Origin: Competibacteraceae bacterium UBA6584
GTDB taxonomy: Bacteria > Pseudomonadota > Gammaproteobacteria > Competibacterales > Competibacteraceae
DNA: 48,152 bases
Reading direction: 5' to 3'
Assembly: GCA_002433805.1 (NCBI GenBank)
Contig: DJIW01000007.1
Coordinates: 1 to 48,152, forward strand
Each line of letters starts with the position of its first letter. The stretch's first letter is position 1. This document shows, piece after piece, positions 40,921 to 48,152 of the stretch. The translations under genes were made by a program, and so were the position numbers. Below the pieces are notes generated by a model. It searched no databases, had not been told where the DNA came from, and saw nothing but the letters and a program-made list of their open reading frames with translations.

Positions 40921-42300
40921 GTGAAAATCGTGATTCTCGGCGCGGGCCAGGTCGGCGGCTCCGTCACCCACATCCTGGCTGGCGAGTCCAACGATGTGAC
41001 CGTGGTCGACGCCAGCCCCGAACGCTTGCAAGCCCTGCAAGACCGGCTGGACATCCGCACCGTCTGCGGCAGCGCGTCCTACCCGACCGTGTTGGAGCAG
41101 GCGGGCATCGCTGACGCCGACATGTTGATCGCGCTGACCGACAGCGACGAAACCAATATCATCGCCTGTCAGGTGGCGCACACCCTGTTCAATACCCCGA
41201 CCAAGATCGCCCGGATCCGCGCCGGTAGCTACATCGCCTACCGCGAGCAACTGTTTCGCGACGACGCGCTGCCGGTCGACGTGCTGGTCAGCCCCGAACA
41301 ATTGGTGACCGATTACATCCAGCGGATCATCGAACACCCCGGCGCGCTGCAAGTGCTGGATTTCGCCGAAGGCCAAGTCCGGCTGGTCGGCGTCAAGGCC
41401 TACGAGGGCAGCACCCTGATCGGTCAGGCGTTGCGCACCCTGCCGGATCGGATGCCCAACATCGATACGCGGGTGGCCGCCATTTTCCGCCAGGGCCGGC
41501 CGATCATCCCGGAAGGCAACACCGTGATCGAGGCCGACGATGAGGTGTTCTTGATCGCCGCCCGCAAGAACACCCGCGCCATCGTCGCCGAGCTGCGCAA
41601 GCTGGACCGGATGGTCAAGCGCATCATCATCGCCGGCGGCGGCCATATCGGCGCGCGGCTGGCGCAAGGGCTGGAGGACCGCTTTCAGGTCAAGATCATC
41701 GAACGCAGCCAGACCACCAGCAAGCGGCTGTCCGAGCAATTGAGCCGGTCTATCGTGCTGCACGGCGACGCGGCCGACGAGAATCTGCTGCGCCAGGAAA
41801 ATATCGAGCACGTCGATGTCTACTGCGCCGTCACCAACGACGACGAAGCCAACATCCTCTCGGCGATGCAGGCCAAGCGGATGGGCGCGCGCAAGGTGAT
41901 GGCGCTGATCAACCTGCTGTCCTACGTCGAACTGGTGGAATCCTCCGGCATCATCGACGTGGCGATCTCGCCGCAGCAGGCCACCATCGGCAGCCTGCTC
42001 ACCCACGTCCGCCGCGGCGACGTGGTCAAGGTGCATTCCCTGCGGCGCGGGGCGGCCGAGGCTATCGAAGCCATCGCCCACGGCGACTACAAGACCTCCA
42101 AGGTGGTCGGCCGGCGCATCGAGGAAATCCGGCTGCCGCCCGGCACCACCATCGGGGCGATCGCTCGGGGCGATGAAGTGGTCATCTGCCATCACGACAC
42201 CGTGATCGAGGCCGACGATCATGTGATTCTGTTTTTGGTCGATAAAAAACGAGTGCCGGAAGTCGAACGCTTGTTCTCGGTCGGGGCGACTTTCCTGTAA
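40921..42300 (+). CDS. trkA: Trk potassium uptake regulatory subunit TrkA
   Basis: The cytoplasmic NAD(H)-binding gating subunit of the Trk K+ importer; 459 residues. Two RCK modules are visible. The first starts MKIVILGAGQVGGSV with a complete Rossmann motif. The second starts near 233 with IIIAGGGHIGARLAQGL. Each is followed by a TrkA-C domain (about 145-220 and 370-455). It begins at a GTG 9 bases after the NtrX-like gene and is probably co-transcribed with it. The TrkH membrane subunit is not in the window. Confidence 0.96.
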   Translation: MKIVILGAGQVGGSVTHILAGESNDVTVVDASPERLQALQDRLDIRTVCGSASYPTVLEQAGIADADMLIALTDSDETNIIACQVAHTLFNTPTKIARIRAGSYIAYREQLFRDDALPVDVLVSPEQLVTDYIQRIIEHPGALQVLDFAEGQVRLVGVKAYEGSTLIGQALRTLPDRMPNIDTRVAAIFRQGRPIIPEGNTVIEADDEVFLIAARKNTRAIVAELRKLDRMVKRIIIAGGGHIGARLAQGLEDRFQVKIIERSQTTSKRLSEQLSRSIVLHGDAADENLLRQENIEHVDVYCAVTNDDEANILSAMQAKRMGARKVMALINLLSYVELVESSGIIDVAISPQQATIGSLLTHVRRGDVVKVHSLRRGAAEAIEAIAHGDYKTSKVVGRRIEEIRLPPGTTIGAIARGDEVVICHHDTVIEADDHVILFLVDKKRVPEVERLFSVGATFL

Positions 42301-42325
42301 GGCCGCGCCGCGCCAAAAACCCTTA

Positions 42326-42334
42326 TGTTAGAAT
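42326..42334 (+). promoter_or_regulatory. Extended -10 promoter element before the Pcm-family gene
   Basis: TGTTAGAAT combines the extended -10 TG dinucleotide with TAGAAT (five of six to consensus), about 80 bases upstream of the ATG at 42415. No -35 is needed for extended -10 promoters, and none is evident. Confidence 0.42.
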
Positions 42335-42414
42335 GCGTCCAACTCCGCAGCCGGGGCGCGTCCCCCGCCGAAACTCAAAAAATACCACTCACCGGCGTCA
42401 ACAGGATTCCGAAC

Positions 42415-43074
42415 ATGACCGCATTCAATTTCGAGCAGGCGCGTCACAACATGATCGAACAGCAGATCCGGCCTTGGGAGGTTCTGGATCAACGGGTGTT
42501 GGATACCCTCGCCTGGGTGCCGCGCGAGGAGTTCGTGCCGGAGCGCTACCGCAATCTGGCGTTCGGGGATGTCGCCATCCCGCTCGGACATGGCGAATTC
42601 ATGCTCAAACCCACGGTCGAGGGCCGGCTGTTGCAGGCGTTGGCGGTGCAACCGACCGATCTGGCGCTGGAAGTCGGCACCGGCAGCGGCTATCTCACCG
42701 CCTGTCTGGCGCGGCTGGCCGCCAGCGTGGTCAGCGTGGACATCGTCGCCGAGTTCAGCGATGCCGCCCGCGCCAAACTGAAGGCGCGCGGTTCGAGCAA
42801 TGTCGTACTGCACACCGGCGACGCCAGCCTCGGCTGGGGCGGCCACCGCTACGACGCCATCGCGGTCACCGGTTCGGTGGCCGAGGTCGCCGACGAATGG
42901 CGGCGGAGCTTGAAGTTGGGCGGCCGCTTGTTCATCGTGGCCGGCAAGCCGCCGATCATGGAAGCGCTGCTGATCACCCGGACCGGCGAGGAACAGTGGC
43001 TGCGGGAAAGCTTGTTCGACACCGAACTGGCCCCCTTGCGCAACGCGGCCTCGGTGAAATCCTTCGTATTCTGA
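42415..43074 (+). CDS. pcm: Protein-L-isoaspartate O-methyltransferase family protein
   Basis: A 219-residue SAM methyltransferase of the PCMT family, which initiates repair of isoaspartyl residues. It shows the family opening NFEQARHNMIEQQIRPWEVLD, the REEFVPERYRNLAFGD segment, the SAM-binding VGTGSGYLTACLA and the late RLFIVAG strand. The motif between residues 50 and 60 reads IPLGHGEFMLKP, whereas classical enzymes have GQTISQP. That suggests a divergent subgroup whose substrate may differ. Similar genes often lie just upstream of tolC, as here. The ATG at 42415 is taken over a longer frame. Confidence 0.85.
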   Translation: MTAFNFEQARHNMIEQQIRPWEVLDQRVLDTLAWVPREEFVPERYRNLAFGDVAIPLGHGEFMLKPTVEGRLLQALAVQPTDLALEVGTGSGYLTACLARLAASVVSVDIVAEFSDAARAKLKARGSSNVVLHTGDASLGWGGHRYDAIAVTGSVAEVADEWRRSLKLGGRLFIVAGKPPIMEALLITRTGEEQWLRESLFDTELAPLRNAASVKSFVF

Positions 43075-43106
43075 CCGGCGGGCGGCGGCCGCCAGCCCGG
43101 ACGGCC

Positions 43107-43136
43107 GCGACAATGATTGGCCCGGAGTGGTATATT
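43107..43136 (+). promoter_or_regulatory. Probable tolC promoter
   Basis: A possible -35 GCGACA (43107-43112; four of six) is separated by 18 bases from -10 TATATT (43131-43136; five of six). Transcription would start near 43143, about 36 bases before the tolC start codon. Confidence 0.5.
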
Positions 43137-43178
43137 AGGGATTGTTAACATACTCACTCAGAGGAGACGCCATCAGCC

Positions 43179-44699
43179 ATGCCCAAACTGCGTTGTCTGG
43201 TGCTCGCCGGATTCATCGCCGCCTGCTGCGGCCGGCCGGCGTGGGCGGAGGACTTGCTGCGCGTCTACCAGCAGGCCCAGGACAGCGATCCGGTGCTCAA
43301 GGCCGCGACCGCCAGCCGGGACGCGACGCGCGAAGCCAAACCGCAGGCGCGCGCCTTGCTGCTGCCGAACGTGGGCGTGACCGCCGATCAGGGTTATCGG
43401 TTTGGAACCGAGGGCGTGGCGCCCGCGCCCTCGACCGCCAACAGCCACACCTATGCCCTGAGCCTAGTGCAGCCGCTCTACAACCGGGGCCATCACGTCC
43501 GCCAGCGCTTGGCGGAGGCGACGGTCGACCGCTCCGAAGTCGATCTCGGCAACGTCCGCAACGAATTGGTGCTGCGGGTTTCGCAAGTGTATTTCGGCGT
43601 CTTGGCGGCGCTGGACAACCTCAGTTACGCCACCGCCGAAAAAAATGCCTTCGCCCGCCAGCTCGAACAGGGCAACCGCCGCTTCGAGGTCGGCTTGGCG
43701 ACCATCACCGACGTCTATGACGCCCAGGCTCGTTTCGACGCCGCCGTGTCTCAGGAAATCGAAGCGATCAACCAACTGGCGGACGCCCGCGAAGCCTTGC
43801 GCCAGCTGACCGGGCAAGACTACGCGCAACTGCATTCGCTGAGCGAACGGATGCCGCTGGTGTTGCCTGTTCCAAACGATCCCGAGGAATGGGTGCGGAT
43901 GGCCTTGGAGAACAACTTGAGCTTGCGAAGCGCCGCCTTCGGGGTCGATCTGGCTCGGGAAAACGTCCGGCTGCAAAAGGCCGGCCATTACCCGATTCTG
44001 GATTTGCAAGCCAGCCGCGTCGACAACGACAACGGCGCCAACAACGACGTCGCCAGCAGCCAGCTCAACCTGCAATTGACCGTGCCGCTCTACAGCGGCG
44101 GCGCGGTGTCCTCGCGCTCCCGCGAAGCGGCCTACAACTATGAAGCCTCGCGCCAAAGCCTGGAAAACCAGCAGCGCAACACCATCCGCATCGTCCGCAA
44201 CGCCTATCGCGGTCAGGAAACCGCCATCAGTCAGATCCGGGCGCTCGATCAGACCCGCGTGTCCACCCGCAGCGCCTTGGAAGCCAATCGAGCCGGCTAC
44301 GAGGTCGGCACCCGCACCATCGTCGACGTGCTGGACGCCGAGCGGAACGTTTATCTGGCCGAGCGCAACTACGCCGCCGCCCGCTATTCCTACGTCACCA
44401 ACTACCTGACGCTGCGCCAGGCCGCCGGCCAGTTATCGGAAGCGGACATGGTGGAAATCAACGGCTGGCTCGGCCCTCCCCGCCCGACCGCCGGCGATCC
44501 GGCCGCGCCTCTCATTCCAGAAACCGCGAAAGCGGGCGGCCTCAAGAGCGGCGACGGCAACGCCAAGGCCGCGCCGTCCGCCCCCGCCCCCGCCGCCGCG
44601 CCGCCGCCCGCCAACAAGCGCCCATCCAAGGCGGCGAACGACAAGGCGGCGGAGCCGGCCGCGTCCAGCGGCAAACTCCCGGCACATGGCTCGAAGTAA
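43179..44699 (+). CDS. tolC: TolC family outer-membrane efflux/secretion channel
   Basis: The outer-membrane exit duct for type I secretion and multidrug efflux. The product is 506 residues. The signal peptide ends AWA before Glu at about 24. Two OEP repeats follow at about 25-215 and 225-425, with the typical openings LLRVYQQAQDSDPVLKAA and ALENNLSLRSAAFGVDLAREN. The final repeat has the TRTIVDVLDAERNVYLAERNYA and YLTLRQAAGQL hallmarks. A tail of about 70 Ala/Pro/Lys-rich residues after 435 is low-complexity. AGGAG lies 12 bases before the ATG, slightly far. No inner-membrane pump or adaptor gene is adjacent. Confidence 0.95.
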   Translation: MPKLRCLVLAGFIAACCGRPAWAEDLLRVYQQAQDSDPVLKAATASRDATREAKPQARALLLPNVGVTADQGYRFGTEGVAPAPSTANSHTYALSLVQPLYNRGHHVRQRLAEATVDRSEVDLGNVRNELVLRVSQVYFGVLAALDNLSYATAEKNAFARQLEQGNRRFEVGLATITDVYDAQARFDAAVSQEIEAINQLADAREALRQLTGQDYAQLHSLSERMPLVLPVPNDPEEWVRMALENNLSLRSAAFGVDLARENVRLQKAGHYPILDLQASRVDNDNGANNDVASSQLNLQLTVPLYSGGAVSSRSREAAYNYEASRQSLENQQRNTIRIVRNAYRGQETAISQIRALDQTRVSTRSALEANRAGYEVGTRTIVDVLDAERNVYLAERNYAAARYSYVTNYLTLRQAAGQLSEADMVEINGWLGPPRPTAGDPAAPLIPETAKAGGLKSGDGNAKAAPSAPAPAAAPPPANKRPSKAANDKAAEPAASSGKLPAHGSK

Positions 44700-44735
44700 G
44701 CGGCCGCCGCGCCGCCGCGCGCGGTCGGCGGCTCG

Positions 44736-45269
44736 ATGAAGGCCGAGGCCGTGCCGAGCGCTCCGGCTTCCGCTCCGGCGCTAGCTCAGTTGCCGCGCCG
44801 GCTGGCCGCCATCGTCTACGACAGCTTGCTGCTGGCGGGCGTGTTATTCGCGGCGACGGCCTTGGCGCTCGGGTTAACGGTGGCGGCGGCGGGCAGCGAA
44901 AGCGTCAAACTCAACCACCCGCTGCAAGGCCATCCGTTGTTTTCGAGCTATTTGTTGCTGATATGCTTTTTCTTCTTCGGCGGGTTTTGGGTTTTCGGCG
45001 GCCAGACTCTGGGGATGCGCGCCTGGCGGTTGCGGGTGCAGCGGCGCGACGGTCGTGGCGTCGGCTGGTGGCAGGCGCTGATGCGGTTTTTGAGCGCGGG
45101 GATATGGCCGGTTCCGGTCGCCGCTTATCTGGACCGGGTGCTCGGCGTCGGCGTCGGGCTCAGTCTGGCCGCCGGCTTTGCCTGTCTGGTGTTGGTCCTT
45201 GCGCTGCGCTTGCCCGACCGGCTGTCGGAAACGGAGTTGGTGGTCCTGCCCAAGAAGCCCAAGCCGTGA
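44736..45269 (+). CDS. RDD family membrane protein
   Basis: A 177-residue inner-membrane protein. The RDD signature begins LPRRLAAIVYDSLLLAGVLF (R and D conserved), with further hydrophobic segments at about 70-90 and 125-160. The cytoplasmic stretch GGQTLGMRAWRLRVQRRDG is typical. RDD proteins are mostly uncharacterised; a few are implicated in ion transport. It starts 36 bases after tolC and is convergent with lptG, whose stop is 8 bases away, leaving no room for separate terminators. Confidence 0.92.
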   Translation: MKAEAVPSAPASAPALAQLPRRLAAIVYDSLLLAGVLFAATALALGLTVAAAGSESVKLNHPLQGHPLFSSYLLLICFFFFGGFWVFGGQTLGMRAWRLRVQRRDGRGVGWWQALMRFLSAGIWPVPVAAYLDRVLGVGVGLSLAAGFACLVLVLALRLPDRLSETELVVLPKKPKP

Positions 45270-45277
45270 CCGAGCCG

Positions 45278-46342
45278 TCAACGCAAGCGGCGCAAGGCCA
45301 GAAATCCCCCGCCCAGGAATAAAAGCGCCGGCGAGATCGCGCCCAGAAAAGGCGGATAGCCGTACAGCAGCACCACATTGCCCAGCAGATAGTTTCCGAG
45401 AAAGAAACTCAAGCCGATCAACAGGCCGATTAACAAGCGCTGGCCGACGCCGGCCGAGCGTTGCGGCCCGAACACGAACGGCATGGCGACCACCAGCATG
45501 GCGAGATAAACCAGCGGCGCGAGCAGCTTGCGCCACAGCGCCAGCCGGTAGCTTTGCGCGTCCAGCCCGTTGCGTTCCAGATAGTCCACATACACCCATA
45601 GATCGCGCACCGACAAGCCGGCGGGATCGGCGGCCAGCACGTCCAGAATTTGCGGGCTGATCGAGGAGCTAATTTCAAGGTCGGGGAGTTTTTCGCTCGC
45701 GACCGAATCGCCTTTCAGGAAGCTGCGGTCGATGTTTTCCAACACCCAGCGGCCTGCCTGATAACGGGCGCTTTGCGCGGCGGTGACCGTTTCCAGTCGG
45801 GATTGCGGTCCGATTCTGAAAATGTGGATATCCGCCAGCCGCAGACCCGGCAGGACCGCGTTGACATGGACGAAATAATCGCCGTCCCGCACCCAGAACC
45901 CGCGTCCGCCGCGAATCGCCATGCCTTCGCTCTTGGCGGCGGCGCGCTGCTCGCGGGCGGTTTGCTCCAGCGGGGGCGCGGCGAATTCGCCCAACACCAG
46001 CACCGCCAAGCTGAGCGCCAGTCCGGCTTGCAACACGGAGCGGGTCAACTGGGTCAGCGACAATCCGGCGGCGCGCATCACGATCAATTCGCTGCCGCTG
46101 GCCAGCGCGCCCATCCCGAGCAGAGCCCCGACCAGCAACGCCATCGGAAACAGCTCGTACACGCGCTGGGGTTGAATCAGCAAAAGATAGCGGAGCACCG
46201 CCGCAAAATCGTAGCGGCCCTTGCCTACCTCCTCCAACTCCACCAACAGACTGAGGAACATTTCCAACAGCAGCAACACCAGCAAAGCCACCAGGGTCGT
46301 GTTGGCGACGGTGCGAAAGATGTAGCGGTCGATCAGCTTCAT
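45278..46342 (-). CDS. lptG: LPS export ABC transporter permease LptG
   Basis: One of the two permeases of the LptB2FG complex that extracts lipopolysaccharide from the inner membrane. The product is 354 residues. It starts MKLIDRYIFRTV, with six membrane segments in two groups of three (residues about 12-115 and 265-350) around a periplasmic beta-jellyroll. LRYLLLIQPQRVYELFPMALLVGALLGMG and SELIVMRAAGLS are family hallmarks, the latter holding the ATPase-contacting coupling helix. The start at 46342 overlaps the lptF stop by 4 bases; a longer frame lies inside lptF. Confidence 0.95.
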   Translation of the reverse strand: MKLIDRYIFRTVANTTLVALLVLLLLEMFLSLLVELEEVGKGRYDFAAVLRYLLLIQPQRVYELFPMALLVGALLGMGALASGSELIVMRAAGLSLTQLTRSVLQAGLALSLAVLVLGEFAAPPLEQTAREQRAAAKSEGMAIRGGRGFWVRDGDYFVHVNAVLPGLRLADIHIFRIGPQSRLETVTAAQSARYQAGRWVLENIDRSFLKGDSVASEKLPDLEISSSISPQILDVLAADPAGLSVRDLWVYVDYLERNGLDAQSYRLALWRKLLAPLVYLAMLVVAMPFVFGPQRSAGVGQRLLIGLLIGLSFFLGNYLLGNVVLLYGYPPFLGAISPALLFLGGGFLALRRLR

Positions 46343-47451
46343 GCCGCGCCCGCCAAAGCGCGCGCGGGACGGCGGAACAGCCAGAAGCTGCGGCCGCGCG
46401 CGTAGTCGCGCAGCAGCAAGCCGATGCCGAAGCACACAAACAGGGCATGAACCCACCACAGGCCAAGCGTCGGCCCAATCAAACCGTGGCTCAACCAGGA
46501 TTCGCCGACGCCGATCAGATTAAAGTTGACGGCGTAGATCAACACCGCCGCGACGATCCGGCCATAGCGACCCTCGCGTGGCTTGGCGCGCGCGATCAAC
46601 GGCGCCCACAGCGCGATGATCAACACCTGAATCGGGCTGTTGAGCCGCATTTGCAATTCAGCGACGTGATCCGGCTCGCGCGATTCCAGCAATTGCCGGG
46701 TGGGCAGCGCCTCGCGGTGTTTCCATTCCTGGCGCGGCGGCGCGGTGTCGACTCGCATCGTGGCGCGTTCGAACCGAATCATTTCATAATCGCCCTGGCC
46801 GGGTTTGCCCCGATAGCGGTGGCCTTGGTCGAGCACGATGTGCCGGATGCCGTCCTCGCTGATTTCCTGATGCCCCCGCTCGCCGGTGGTGATGCTGAGG
46901 TCGCCGTCCGCTTCTCGGGTCTGGACGAAGATATTCTGCAAACCGTGCTCGCCGAGCGCGCCGATGTAGACGACATGACGGCCTTTGAGCACCTCCCGAA
47001 AGGTTCCCGGCGTAAACATCGAGACTTCGGCTTCCTTGCGGGCCTTGGCCAGCACTTCGAACTGATAGTCCATGGTCCTTGGCACCACCACCAGCGACAG
47101 CGCGGCCGTAACCGCCGCCAGCGGAACCGCGAGCATGAAAATGGCTCGATACACCGCGCGCGGACCGTGGCCGCAAGCGGCCAGCGCGGTCATTTCGTGG
47201 TCGCGGTAGAGCCGGCCCAGGGCCAGCATGATACTCAGCAGAAACGCCAGCGGCAGCAGCATCACCATGAAATAGGCAGCCTGCAAGCCGATCAACACAA
47301 AGATCGAATCGCGCGCCAGCAAGCCGTTGGCGGCTTTGCTGAAATACCCGGCGAGACGGTGGCTCAACACCATCGCCAGCAGCACCAGCGCGGCGCCGAG
47401 GAAGGTCAGCCCGATCTCGCGGATCAAGTAACGGTCGATGATGGAGGGCAC
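46339..47451 (-). CDS. lptF: LPS export ABC transporter permease LptF
   Basis: The partner permease of LptG in lipopolysaccharide export; 370 residues. It starts at a GTG with MPSIIDRYLIREIGLTFLG. Hydrophobic segments lie at about 12-32, 50-80, 100-120 and in the C-terminal third. REMTALAACG-like YRDHEMTALAACGHGP holds the coupling helix, and RLNSPIQVLIIALWAPLIA is typical of the late membrane block. It is co-transcribed with lptG (ATGA-type overlap) and divergent from pepA across a 120-base spacer with an inverted repeat. Confidence 0.95.
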   Translation of the reverse strand: MPSIIDRYLIREIGLTFLGAALVLLAMVLSHRLAGYFSKAANGLLARDSIFVLIGLQAAYFMVMLLPLAFLLSIMLALGRLYRDHEMTALAACGHGPRAVYRAIFMLAVPLAAVTAALSLVVVPRTMDYQFEVLAKARKEAEVSMFTPGTFREVLKGRHVVYIGALGEHGLQNIFVQTREADGDLSITTGERGHQEISEDGIRHIVLDQGHRYRGKPGQGDYEMIRFERATMRVDTAPPRQEWKHREALPTRQLLESREPDHVAELQMRLNSPIQVLIIALWAPLIARAKPREGRYGRIVAAVLIYAVNFNLIGVGESWLSHGLIGPTLGLWWVHALFVCFGIGLLLRDYARGRSFWLFRRPARALAGAA

Positions 47452-47468
47452 GCCGGTCAGCGCTCCCG

Positions 47469-47530
47469 TTCAGGCAACTGTGAGACCCGACGGTTTCTAG
47501 TTAAACTCATGTGATAAATCCTTGCCTGAA
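47469..47530. repeat. 9-bp inverted repeat spanning the lptF-pepA promoter region
   Basis: TTCAGGCAA (47469-47477) is exactly complementary to TTGCCTGAA (47522-47530), with copies 53 bases apart, about five helical turns. The AT-rich centre (AGTTAAACT, ATGTGATAAAT) is where divergent promoters would lie. The placement suggests two half-sites for a regulator binding both sides, but no known operator consensus is recognised. Confidence 0.45.
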
Positions 47531-47571
47531 TGAGCGTCATCTTAAGATCCAACACGGGGAGTAGCCTACCG

Positions 47572-48152
47572 ATGGATTTTTCGGTTAAAAGCGGCAATCC
47601 AGAAAAACAGCGCACCGCATGCCTGGTGCTGGGCGTTTACGAAACTCGGCGGCTGACGCCCGCCGCCGAACAGTTCGATAGCGCGCGCGGCGGCTATCTC
47701 GGCAATCTGCTGCGCCGGGGCGATCTGGACGGCAAGCCGGGCCAGTCCTTGCTGCTGCTGGCTCCGCCCGATGCGGCGTGCGAGCGGGTGCTGCTGATCG
47801 GCTGCGGCCGGGAGCGCGAACTGGACGACCGCCGTTTTTGCAAGATCGCCGCTCATCTCGCCGCCGAACTCAACGACACCGGAGCCGCCGACGCGGCCCT
47901 TTATCTGACCGAACTGGCGGTCAAGGGCCGCGATCTCAATTGGAAAATTCGCCAGCTGGTCGAAGCGGTCGAAGCGGCGCGCTACCATTTCGATCAGCTC
48001 AAAAGCAAAAAGGACGCCCCGCGCCGCTTGTTGCGCAAGATTATACTCAGCGTGCCGGGCCGGCGGGAACTGCCGGGCGGCGAACAGGCCGTGCGGGAAG
48101 GACAGGCGATTGCCACCGGCATGGCGCTGGCCAAGGATTTGGGCAATCTACC
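47572..48152 (+). CDS. pepA: Leucyl aminopeptidase PepA (N-terminal part, cut by window end)
   Basis: A cytoplasmic M17 aminopeptidase; in some bacteria PepA also binds DNA. About 193 codons are present before the window ends. The visible part is the N-terminal macro-like domain: MDFSVKSGNPEKQRTACLVLGVYE, LLRRGDLDGKPGQSLLL and VLLIGCGRERELDDRRF. It runs into the family's GQAIATGMALAKDLGNLP junction, where the catalytic domain begins. The ATG at 47572 follows GGGGAGTAG. Orientation opposite lptF matches the common gammaproteobacterial arrangement. The metal and catalytic residues lie beyond the window. Confidence 0.93.
   Translation, partial: MDFSVKSGNPEKQRTACLVLGVYETRRLTPAAEQFDSARGGYLGNLLRRGDLDGKPGQSLLLLAPPDAACERVLLIGCGRERELDDRRFCKIAAHLAAELNDTGAADAALYLTELAVKGRDLNWKIRQLVEAVEAARYHFDQLKSKKDAPRRLLRKIILSVPGRRELPGGEQAVREGQAIATGMALAKDLGNL

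Noticed and set aside
39466..42222. Reverse-strand open frame of over 900 codons opposite ntrX and trkA
   Set aside because: Both forward genes have complete family motifs; the reverse product is a His/Asp/Gln-rich shadow with no recognisable domain.
1..48152. CRISPR arrays, insertion sequences, phage genes or known defence systems
   Set aside because: No direct-repeat array, transposase, integrase, restriction enzyme or toxin-antitoxin pair is recognisable in any reading frame.

Overview
The window is 48 kb of GC-rich chromosomal DNA from a gammaproteobacterium. Three things support this. There is an E. coli-type livJ-H-M-G-F transporter. The def-fmt-rsmB genes diverge from LysM protein-dprA-smg-topA-tsaC, and the lptF/lptG pair diverges from pepA. 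DUF4390-ntrY-ntrX-trkA sits downstream of rsmB. The pairing of soluble and membrane pyrophosphatases, together with heavy redox and c-di-GMP signalling, would fit an environmental or wastewater lineage (for example Competibacter-like), but that is a guess. I see no tRNA, rRNA, insertion sequence, prophage, CRISPR array or classical defence island. Most of the window is core genome with a few accessory signalling genes.

Layout. 0-4 kb: a PAS-PAS-PAS-GGDEF-EAL cyclic-di-GMP protein overlapping anaerobic hemN. 4.2-9.1 kb: a complete branched-chain amino acid ABC transporter, with stem-loops separating the binding-protein gene from the membrane genes. 9.2-15.1 kb: adk (reverse), soluble pyrophosphatase ppa, a short leader ORF and membrane pyrophosphatase hppA, moaC, rnd, then a glycine-zipper lipoprotein behind a strong hairpin-plus-T-run. 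15.3-18.8 kb (reverse): an unrecognised 258-residue protein, a DUF255/YyaL thioredoxin-fold protein and a lone Hpt phosphotransfer protein. 18.9-19.8 kb: a CYTH phosphatase-type protein overlapping a YkuD L,D-transpeptidase-type protein.

19.9-24.2 kb (reverse): a tightly overlapping signalling cassette of PAS histidine kinase, single-domain receiver, receiver-PP2C phosphatase and STAS anti-anti-sigma factor. No anti-sigma kinase is visible in it. 24.3-27.5 kb: nagZ, hypoxanthine phosphoribosyltransferase, a methylthioinosine-type phosphorylase (purine and cell-wall recycling) and a PmtA-like methyltransferase. 27.6-33.7 kb (reverse): LysM protein, dprA, smg, a topA lacking zinc fingers, tsaC. 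33.9-42.3 kb: def, fmt, rsmB, DUF4390, an NtrY-like kinase, an NtrX-like regulator lacking GAFTGA, trkA. 42.4-45.3 kb: a Pcm-family methyltransferase, tolC and an RDD membrane protein. 45.3-48.2 kb: lptG and lptF (reverse), and divergent pepA cut by the window end.

The items most worth a second look are the partner-switching cassette without its kinase, the unrecognised protein at 15.3-16.1 kb with a consensus -10 upstream, the CYTH/L,D-transpeptidase overlap with no signal peptide, the hairpin terminator in the leader of the lipoprotein gene, and the inverted repeats placed over the ppa and lptF/pepA promoter regions. All functional calls come from reading the sequence; no database search was run.
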